NCBI GenBank assembly: GCA_030704615.1
Contig: CM060732.1
Location: 49,519,053-49,583,052 of the forward strand
Source of the DNA: Takakia lepidozioides
Lineage: Eukaryota > Streptophyta > Takakiopsida > Takakiales > Takakiaceae
DNA length: 64,000 nt
Direction of reading: 5' to 3'
Below the pieces are notes generated by a model. It was not told the DNA's origin and did not search any database. It was given only the letters and a program-made list of their open reading frames with translations. A program made the position numbers and the translations under genes. Below are positions 19,062-26,820 of this stretch, one piece after another; position 1 is the stretch's first letter, and each line of letters starts with the position of its first letter.

Positions 19062-21749
19062 ATGGCCAACCGGCTTCAGCAGCTAGAGCAGAGGCTCGCT
19101 GCCATGGCTACAGCTCAGGTGGTACCGGCTCTAAGGCCGGATGGTCCACCTCCTGCTCCTGAGGGAGGAGATATGGGAGGCATGGGATTCATGTGTGGAG
19201 CAGCACTACCACTAGTGCAAGTGGAGTCTGCTGCAGCCGTGACTCGAGGAGCAGCACGAGTTCCTGAGCCACGAGGTGCAGAGGTGGAGTTGGATCCACA
19301 GCGTGGGGAGGCAAGCCGTCAGGCTAGGCTTCCTCAGTCATTCACATTGGCGGAGACAGTGTCGACGCCATCCATGGCACCTAGTTCTCGCCCGACGGTT
19401 ACCGAGGCGGAGGTTACTATGCCATTGGGGAGAGCTACACGGGTAGCACCACTACCTAGTGTTGCCAAGGCTGCGGCAGCTAGTGTGCTGCTAGGAGCGG
19501 CCACATCTGTGTGCCAGGCTCCATTGTTCTCGGCTACCATGATTGCGACGCTGGGGGTAAAACCAGCTGAGGTGTTCAGGCTGGCAGCTACACTCTGTGA
19601 GAGTGGGGAGGTTACTTCATCTTCTGCGGAGATAGTGGGAGGTGTAGTGCCGGAGGGATCCTCGGATTTGAGGGTCAAGACTGCCACGGCGGCGCCATGG
19701 CAAGCTGCAGCTGCCAGGTTGATGGAGCTGCCAGCTAGGCCAGCCATTGAGCGCGCCATGGTGACACCTGGAGTTGTCATGTTAGACAACCAGAATGACA
19801 TTTTCTATTTGAGTGGACTGGCAGGCAAGAGGTACCGGCCACTGCGGGTCTTGTTGGACTCGGGAGCTCAGCCATTGATGCTGGGCAGAGCTGCTATTGC
19901 AGGCTTGGGCCTCACGGAGGCGGATATGGAGCCTTGTCCTTTCCAGATACAGACGTCTCTGGGAGGATCGGAGCAGGCTCGGGGCATGACACGGCGTGAG
20001 TTGGCTATCAGACTACGACCGGATCACCCTACAGATGGCTCAGTGATGCGAGCCAAGGCCATTGTGACAGACGCAGTCTCATACGATGTCCTGGTTGGTG
20101 GGGCAGTGTTGTACCCCATGGGCTTCACCCTGGATTTTTGGGAGGAGTCAGCTTCCTATAGGCCTGCATGGCAGTCAGGGGAGGGCCGGCGTGTGCAGCT
20201 CCCTGTGACGTTCATAGGAGGAGTTGCGGTTGCCCAGCGAGGCAAGATGCCGATACTAGCAGCATTCACAGCGGCAGTGAGTTGGCCTAGAGAGTTGCTT
20301 GAGGGCAATGCTCATTCAGAGGATGTACCACCTCCGGGAGAGCAGGATGACATGTATGGTATGGCGGAGTTGCCTACCATGGTTGCTCAGACTCCATTGT
20401 GGGGCACGAGCAAGGATTTGCAGCGGGATGCTGATCGACGGGTGCAACAGGCCTGGGTGGAGGCTTTTGTACCGTCAGGAGAGGAGGAGAGTGCGGGGAT
20501 TGCACCAGGACCACCTCAGTTGTCTCCATTGGACACCACACCTATTGTGTGGCAGTATCCGGATGAAGGCATTTGTCTTCTGGACTTGTTTGGCGGGATC
20601 AGCACCGGATTGGCTGCTGTGTTACAAGCAGGTGTACGAGTTCGGCGTTACCTGTATGTGGAGAGGGATGAGACTGCACGACGCGTTTCACTTTGCCATG
20701 TTGCTCAGTTGGTGCAGCGGTACCCTGAGTTGTTGTCGATGTCTGCAATTCATGGATATCAGCAGGCCTTGCCAATAGACATTTCGTTGCTGGGGGCGCA
20801 GGATTTGGAGCGGGTTGGCTCCATTGATCTGGTAGTGGCAGGTTGGCCCTGCCAAGGGCATTCATCAGCCAAGCATGGCAATGGATTGCGAGACTCGAGG
20901 TCGGGTCTGTTTTGGGAGATGGTGCGGGTTTTGCGCCACTTGCAGCTTCATCAAGCTGTATCTCCAGCATACATCTTGGAGAATGTGCCACTGATGGGCG
21001 ATTCTCGGGCCAGGGTGATGGCCAGTGTGCATCAAGTCCGGTCGTGGCTTGGGTCAGCAGTGTTGCTAGATGCAGCTACAGTGGGGTCACGGGCTCATCG
21101 TCCACGGCTATGGTGGACTAACTTGATGCCACCCGCACTGCTCAAGCGTGCATTTGATGGGATGCAGCGGCCAACACATCTCACAGTGGATAACATTCTG
21201 GACACAGGGAGGCAGTCTCAGCGTGTGAGACACGATGACCGTTCGCCTTTGGCAGTGGTCAACAAGGTGGGTCAACCACGAGCAGCATTACCTACACTGC
21301 TCAGCTTCCCAGGATCGCATGCTTTCCGGGATAGTGGACCTGGCCTCCTGTGGGATGCTCAGTTGCAGCAGTTAGTGGAGCCTAATGCTGACGAGCGTGA
21401 GCGGGCAATGGGTTTTACCACTAGTACCATGGCGGTGTCGTCTCTTTCTGAGGCATCACGTCGTCAAGTGTTGGGGCAAGCAATGGATCTCAATTGCTTG
21501 ACCTGGATTATCAGCTTGGCTCTGGCTGAGCAACGCAGAGTGCGGAGTACACTTCCCTCAATGGTCTCTCTGCCTACCGAGACGGTACAGGCAGTGAGTG
21601 GGGGCGAGCATATGAGGACCATGGGGTGCACGCGTCCTCTACCTCTAAGCCCACTGGACTTAAGGTTGCAGTTACGGAGGACAATTGGGAGCCTGACATT
21701 GGACCCATTGTCACCGGAGGAGAGAGACGACGTATACAGCGGTTCCTGA
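19062..21749 (+). CDS. Aspartic protease fused to DNMT3-like cytosine-5 DNA methyltransferase (retroelement pol, N-terminal part)
   Basis: Open for 895 codons without a lesion. Residues 1-250 are a coiled and low-complexity linker (NRLQQLEQRLAAMA). Protease at about 255-390 with active-site VLLDSGAQ (Asp266). Methyltransferase at about 503-825: SAM-binding motif I LLDLFGGISTGLAAVL (Asp508), motif IV DLVVAGWPCQGHSS (catalytic Cys597), motif VI YILENVPL (Glu640), HRPRLWWTNL, then ERERAMGF and SRRQVLGQAMDLN (motifs IX-X). Motif order is canonical, not permuted as in plant DRM. The spacing and the LFGGISTGL, ENV and GF..LG signatures resemble DNMT3, while PCQG is as in most C5 methyltransferases. 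Such enzymes transfer a methyl group from SAM to cytosine C5. The last about 45 codons (from about 21620) are out of frame with the RT linker, so a frameshift lies there. Confidence 0.92.
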   Translation: MANRLQQLEQRLAAMATAQVVPALRPDGPPPAPEGGDMGGMGFMCGAALPLVQVESAAAVTRGAARVPEPRGAEVELDPQRGEASRQARLPQSFTLAETVSTPSMAPSSRPTVTEAEVTMPLGRATRVAPLPSVAKAAAASVLLGAATSVCQAPLFSATMIATLGVKPAEVFRLAATLCESGEVTSSSAEIVGGVVPEGSSDLRVKTATAAPWQAAAARLMELPARPAIERAMVTPGVVMLDNQNDIFYLSGLAGKRYRPLRVLLDSGAQPLMLGRAAIAGLGLTEADMEPCPFQIQTSLGGSEQARGMTRRELAIRLRPDHPTDGSVMRAKAIVTDAVSYDVLVGGAVLYPMGFTLDFWEESASYRPAWQSGEGRRVQLPVTFIGGVAVAQRGKMPILAAFTAAVSWPRELLEGNAHSEDVPPPGEQDDMYGMAELPTMVAQTPLWGTSKDLQRDADRRVQQAWVEAFVPSGEEESAGIAPGPPQLSPLDTTPIVWQYPDEGICLLDLFGGISTGLAAVLQAGVRVRRYLYVERDETARRVSLCHVAQLVQRYPELLSMSAIHGYQQALPIDISLLGAQDLERVGSIDLVVAGWPCQGHSSAKHGNGLRDSRSGLFWEMVRVLRHLQLHQAVSPAYILENVPLMGDSRARVMASVHQVRSWLGSAVLLDAATVGSRAHRPRLWWTNLMPPALLKRAFDGMQRPTHLTVDNILDTGRQSQRVRHDDRSPLAVVNKVGQPRAALPTLLSFPGSHAFRDSGPGLLWDAQLQQLVEPNADERERAMGFTTSTMAVSSLSEASRRQVLGQAMDLNCLTWIISLALAEQRRVRSTLPSMVSLPTETVQAVSGGEHMRTMGCTRPLPLSPLDLRLQLRRTIGSLTLDPLSPEERDDVYSGS

Positions 21750-23130
21750 GGGCTTACAGGAATTGCTTTGCCTTCAGTTTGAAGGACTTGGGAGCACTGA
21801 AGGGTCAAGCGGAGACCCTATAGATACAGTGACATGGAGAGGTCTTTGATTCAGATGAGGACTCAAGATCTCTGGGAGGCAGGTTTGGTGGAGCTCTCTG
21901 GTGGAGAGTATGCTTCAGCCACAGTGATGCCAGCCAAGAAGGATGTCTATGGCAATTGGACGGAGAGACGTATGTGCGGTGATTACCGGCCTGTAAATCG
22001 TCAGACCAAGTCCGATAAGTATGCCATGCCAACACTAGAGGAGATCTTTGATGCCATCGGGCATGCTAAGGCCTTTAGCACTTTGGATTTACGATCCGGA
22101 TATCACCAGTTGCCAATCAAGGAGGCAGACAAGCAGAAGACGGCATTCTGGGGATCAATGAGCACGGCAAGGATTGCCTATATCAGTGGCGGTTCTTACC
22201 ATTTGGGCTTAAGAATGCTCCTGCAGAGTTTCAGAGAGTCATGGATAGGATTCTAGCAGGGGTGGACTTTGCTCGGCGCTACATAGATGACATCATCATC
22301 TTTAGTGTTACGATGGAGGAGCATGAGAGACACCTTCAGGTGGTATTGGAGCGCTTGAGAGCGCACGGATTGAAGTTGCATCTGGGGAAGTGCAAGTTTT
22401 TCCACAACCAGATTGAGTATCTAGGTTACATGATATATCCTGGAGGATTGGGGGTACAGCAGACTAAGGTAGAGGGCATTGCACAAATTCCACGCCCCAC
22501 GGATGTGAGCCGAGTTCGAGCTTTCATGGGGTTGACAAACTATTATAGACGGTTTGTCAAGGGATTTAGTACCATTGCAAAGGCTCTAACCAAGCTGACC
22601 AAGGTGGACCAAGAGTGGCAGTGGGAAGATGAGCAGGAATGAGCTTTTCAAGAGCTCAAGGCGAGGTTGACCTCGGCGCCTATCTTGAGACGACCTATCA
22701 GGGGGCGTTCCTTTCAGCTGCATACGGATTGGAGCATGCTGGGGCTTGGAGCGGTGCTCACACAGGTGGATGATGAGGGAAGAGCGTTCGTAGTGGCTTA
22801 CGTTAGCCGCTCGAACAACGCTGCAGAGGCTAAGTACAGCTCATATGAGGGAGAGTGCTTAGCTGCAGTGTGGGCCGTGACACACTTCAGGTGCTATCTA
22901 TACGGCAATCTTTTCACCTTTGTCACGGATCACCAGCCACTCAAGTGGTTGATGGAGACAAGCTTACGGGGAAGCTTGCACGGTGGGCACTTATACTCCA
23001 GGAGTATGACTTTCAGGTTGTGCATCGACCGGGTTTGGTCAATCGGGATGCGGATGGATTGAGTCGCAATCTATGCATGAGCCAGCAGGATGACACTGGA
23101 GCTCGGTGGCATGGTGAGACGGACGAGGAG
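21626..23130 (+). pseudogene. Reverse transcriptase and RNase H, broken
   Basis: Pieces in three frames. 21626-21810 holds the pre-RT linker (DNWEPDIGPIVTGGERRRIQ). Near 21810 the frame shifts and some residues before RRPYRYSDMERSLIQ are missing. RT follows: MPAKKDVYGNW, CGDYRPVNRQTKSDKYAMPT, FSTLDLRSGYHQLPIKEADK (catalytic Asp), a one-base loss near 22150, then FGLKNAPAEFQRVMDRIL and ARRYIDDIIIF (YxDD box) and LGYMIYPGGLGVQQTKVEGI. TGA at 22640 sits where CGA (Arg) is expected. RNase H: FQLHTDWSMLGLGAVLTQ, YSSYEGECLAAVWAV, FVTDHQPLKWLME (Asp-Glu-Asp). A frameshift near 22960 precedes QEYDFQVVHRPGLVNRDADG. Confidence 0.88.
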
Positions 23131-23261
23131 ATGGTGCCGGGATGGTACACATCTGCATTTTTGTGTATCTTGGCATCGGGAGGTCAGATTGGACCTACAA
23201 CAGGGATTACTGTAGACGGAGTGTCTGAGGACCCTGAGGCTAGTGATGAGCTAGTGGTGCC

Positions 23262-24560
23262 AGAGATATACATGAGGATTCGGCTGTGTTGGACTACCTC
23301 CACACGGGAGACACGGCAGCCATTGTGACTGCCAGGGAGAGGGATCGGATCCTGCAACGAGCCAAGAAGTTCAAGTGGGAGGGGATACACCTACTTCGAG
23401 TGTGGGAGGATGGTCGGGTGAGGATTGTGCCTCACCCCACACAGCGTGCACGGTTAGTGCGGCATGCCCATGAGGAGTTGGGGCATTTTGGAGTGCGACG
23501 CACTCACAGTTTACTGCAGGGGCAGTATTGGTGGCGTGGTATGCATACAGAGGTGCAACAGTTCGTGGCTAGGTGCATGGTGTGTGACAGGGTGCGTGCT
23601 TCATTCAACGCCCCTACACCACAGTTGCATCCTTTACCAATCATGGGATTGGGCTACAGGTGGAGTCTTGACTTCGCAGGACCGTTGCCACTGACTATGC
23701 GCCACCACAGATATGTGTTGGTGATGGTGGAGCACTTCTCCAAGTGGATTGAGTTGGTTCCATTGCCTGACAAGGCTAGTGAGGGGGCTGCGTATGCATT
23801 CTTGGATCGTGTGCTTAGCCGATTTGGTGCTCCAGCTGAGGTACTCACGGACCAAGGGAGAGAATTTTTGGGGGAGTTTCAGGCTTTGTGTGATAAAGCC
23901 TTGATAGACCACCGCACCACTTCTCGGGATCATCCTGAGGCCGATGGCTTAGCAGAGAGAGTTGTTCAGACGGTGAAGAGGGGTTTGCGCAAGTATGGCT
24001 TGCAGAAGGGACACCTATGAGATTGGGATCTTCAGGTTCCTTGGTTAGCCATGGGCTACAGGTTCAGCAAACAAGCATCACTTGCCTCCCTCTCACCATA
24101 TTTCCTTATCTTTGGCCGAGAGCCGGATTTGCCTGCAGCCATTCGTAGGGACACTGCTCAAGTCCTTAACCTTGACGATCCGGACGTGTGGGTACGTGCA
24201 TGTGATCAGCGTGCAGAGTTGTTCAAGAAAGTCATGCCCTTGGCTTTTGAGAACCTTGCCATTGCACAACACCGTGATACGTTGAGGTGTGCCACTATAC
24301 GTGGTGGAGGATATCGTCCTGGGGTTCGGAGGTTTAGCCTTGGTGACTATGTTTATTTGCAGCAGACTGCTCGTACGACTCTGGATGTTACTGCAAGGCG
24401 TGTTATTCTAAGGGTTCGAGAGGTGTTGCCCTCATGGGTCCTGATCTTGGAGGGTCGGGATGGCATGACTTGGAAGGACCATGTGCGTAATTGTGCGCCA
24501 TGTCACCTTCCGAATGTCGATGGCAGAGTTGACCCAAACTTGGCAGTGGTACCTGCAGGT
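23262..24560 (+). pseudogene. Integrase, broken by stop and frameshift
   Basis: The N-terminal zinc domain reads HAHEELGHFGVRRTHSLLQG and FVARCMVCDRV (HHCC). The catalytic core has RWSLDFAGPLPL (Asp), EVLTDQGREFLGEF (Asp) and RDHPEADGLAERVVQTVKRG (Glu), i.e. the DDE triad. A frameshift lies near 23270. TGA at 24018-24020 interrupts after QKGHL, where the frame then continues DWDLQVPWLAMGYRF; CGA to TGA would explain it. The C-terminal part, RRFSLGDYVYLQQ to WKDHVRNCAPCHLP, looks like the GPY/SH3-like module of gypsy integrases. Confidence 0.88.
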
Positions 24561-24710
24561 TTGAGGTGCATGCTCTGTGGGTCTGCCAAAGGGGCAGCCA
24601 CCATGCTGGTGTGTGATCGATGCTCAAGGGGTTGGCATATGGGATGCTTGACACCACCTCTTGAGAAGGTTCCTGACGGAGATTGGTTGTGTCCACACTG
24701 CTTGGGATAG
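24561..24710 (+). CDS. PHD finger at integrase C-terminus
   Basis: The pol frame continues without a break from the integrase tail into a C4HC3 PHD finger: LRCMLCGSAKG, MLVCDRCSRGWHMGCL, and DGDWLCPHCLG followed by TAG. All eight zinc ligands (C-C-C-C-H-C-C-C) and the Trp before the seventh Cys are present. PHD fingers commonly read the histone H3 tail, often at Lys4. In many gypsy elements a chromodomain occupies this position and steers integration, so I infer a comparable targeting role. Confidence 0.9.
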   Translation: MRCMLCGSAKGAATMLVCDRCSRGWHMGCLTPPLEKVPDGDWLCPHCLG

Positions 24711-25502
24711 TGGCAGTGGACATGACTGGAGGCTGCTAACAAGACAAGGGAGTCATAGGAGTCAATACATGAGATCCCAAGCTCAAGTTCACAGGTTGCA
24801 AGACGGCGACTAACGATGGGGCAACTCTTGCACCCGACCTCTTGATCTATCGAGTTTGAGTGTAGTAGGGATAGTGGTGGAGGACTTAGTGAGGCTATGG
24901 TCACTATCACATCTTGTGGCTACCTGGACTTAGAGGGACCTACGCACCAGCTAGGGGGGCGATTGTGTGGACTAGTGACTGCCATAGTGGATAGCATAGT
25001 GGCAGCCTAGTGACTGACTAGTTGTAGCCTAGTGGTTGGACTAATGGCTGGACTAGTGGTGGACTAGTGGTATACTAATGTGTGGTGTGCACATGTGTTG
25101 TGTGGTTTTGGACAGCGATGTAGTTGTGTAGCGATATGTATGCGCACGACATTGATCATTGAGTAGTATGTAGTCATCTCTCTCATTTCGTGTCAAAGGT
25201 TGATAAACGATCACCACCCATGCCACAAGATCAACAATCAATGAGAGGTTTTTTTTCTGGCAAGAAACAAAATAAATAGCGAAAACTTTGGAAAGGTGTA
25301 TCAAAACTCCCAAATGTGTTTTTTGTTCAACCATGATGTTTTTAATTCATTAAAAAAAATTAGGACCGCCAGAAAAAAATGATTATGAAGAACAAAGTTT
25401 TATTTTATTTAGAATTTTATGTAGAGTTATCTCCCGCACCACTTGACACCATAGAAATCAATTATGAAGGCAAAAAAGTGGACAGAGACTGCACGTACAT
25501 AC
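24711..25502. other. Polypurine tract, 3' LTR start and flank
   Basis: After the pol stop, 240 bp of non-coding DNA lead to a purine-rich tract (about 24952-24959, AGGGGGG) followed by TGTGTGGACTAGTGACTGCC at 24964, the likely first bases of the 3' LTR. The early LTR has repeated GGACTAGTGG and CCTAGTG motifs (24967-25076). The LTR end could not be fixed because no second LTR exists in the window. A/T-rich anonymous sequence follows. Confidence 0.55.
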
Positions 25503-25745
25503 CAGTGTTGGGTGGGTATATGAATTACCCTGATATACCCACAGGGTATATCAGGGTATATTGATATATGTATACCCTGGTGTGGCAAGTTTAGGTACCC
25601 GGATGTATACCCTTATATCAGGGTGTATTTTTATGATATACCCTTATTCTTATATTTACCTTGCATCAAGACACTCAATATACTACTTTCCTCAAGGGGA
25701 TATGTTAAAATGAAGGGTATATCTAATTAGGGTATATAAGGGCCT
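25503..25745 (+). mobile_element. hAT-type terminal remnant
   Basis: It starts CAGTGTTGGGTGGGTATAT and is followed by many TATACCCT/AGGGTATA inverted motifs, the same style as the complete 900-bp hAT element at 44104-45003. No matching right terminus or repeated 8-bp flank (GTACATAC on the left) was found downstream, so only one end seems to remain. The right limit is approximate. Confidence 0.5.
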
Positions 25746-25908
25746 TTATGTGCCTTCATAGCCTTCATGTGCTAGGTCTTTTCTCTTTTTGATGTGTTGT
25801 TAGGGCGCCTTGAGCTATATGAAAACTCCAATCACAACTAAAACAAATGCTACATATATATCATTCCTTAAATGTCAAATAACCCAAACAATACCACTTC
25901 AGATCTCG

Positions 25909-25932
25909 CATATATATATATATATATATATA
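25909..25932. repeat. AT dinucleotide microsatellite
   Basis: A run of about 12 AT units. Confidence 0.95.
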
Positions 25933-26124
25933 AGGAAACCTGCCCACAATTTAGGTCCTTGAGGGGGGGATTTTTTTTTTCTTCGCCGGGAAACCTGGGA
26001 GCGACAGCCCACAATTCAGGCTCTTGAGGAGCGGGAAAGATTAACCCCCTTTCATTTATGGACCATGAGACCTATAGGACAATCAACGGCCAGACTTACC
26101 GTCAGGAACAATCCCACACAGAGG

Positions 26125-26190
26125 GCAAGGTAGCGGGTTCCACCACAGCGCCACACACTGTGCACTTACCAGCTGAGCTACCAGCCGATG
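26125..26190 (-). repeat. tRNA-derived (SINE-like) sequence
   Basis: On the minus strand a perfect RNA polymerase III box A, TAGCTCAGCTGG (26169-26180), is followed about 25 bp later by GGTGGAACCCGC (26133-26144), close to a box B (GGTTCGAACCCGC) with a two-base loss. It cannot fold as a normal tRNA with an intact T loop, so I call it a decayed tRNA gene or SINE head. I see nothing else between 25746 and 26760 except short TACTTAA repeats (about 26740-26770). Confidence 0.5.
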
Positions 26191-26820
26191 TGCTTTTTCT
26201 TAATCTCAAACCTCCTCCATCTTGCATTGGAAATTAACACCAAATATATTATGCAATATCTTATCAATTTTCTCTTTTACCCTAGATTGTTTCTTTATGT
26301 ATGTATGTATGTACAGAAGTCAGTATGTATGTACAGAAAATAGAACCAACTTAATCAAGAAACCATAGGTCTACCCCCTGGTAGCTGAGTGCCCACTCAG
26401 GTGAGTCTGGTTCTATGGGATGTGGTGTAAACTTCTTCCCCTTCCCTTGGGCAGTGTCCCATTGTGCCGGGGCTTCACAGTAAATCGTCAGACACTGATG
26501 AACCTGAGGTTATTATGAAAGAGGTTATTTTTTCCTCTCACTATAATTAACGGGCCTGATTTGTGATTGAACGGTCGCTTGAGTGTTTCCTTTTGAAAGA
26601 AAACAAACAATACAAAAGAACAAACAACCTCAAATTCTGTTGGTAAAGTTTTTTTTGGGTGGGGTAAAGTTTTTGACAGAAAAAAGAAAATTAACCCTGC
26701 AGAAATGAGGACTCAATCGTATGAGTAAATTGGTCAGCCTTAATACTTAATACTTAATACTTAGTACTTTATACCTATCCGTGTCTGTAGAGACCAGCAA
26801 GAGAGTGTGGGCGATGGCGG

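Larger units (their letters stand above)
18290..25100 (+). mobile_element. Ty3/gypsy-type retrotransposon with DNA methyltransferase and PHD finger, decayed
   Basis: Order on the plus strand: gag, CCHC nucleocapsid, aspartic protease, cytosine-5 DNA methyltransferase, reverse transcriptase (YIDD), RNase H, integrase (HHCC and DDE), C-terminal GPY-like module, PHD finger, polypurine tract, start of a 3' LTR. The RT-before-integrase order defines Ty3/gypsy. The 5' LTR and primer-binding site are missing: the sequence at 24964-25080 has no counterpart before gag, so the left end is truncated near 18290. Lesions: gag frameshift/deletion near 18700, TAG at 19044, frameshifts near 21630, 21810, 22150, 22960 and 23270, TGA at 22640 and 24018. 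The element cannot be autonomous now. Confidence 0.9.

Noticed and set aside
19334-19801. 155-codon minus-strand frame opposite the protease-methyltransferase frame
   Set aside because: A shadow of the real coding strand with no domain of its own.
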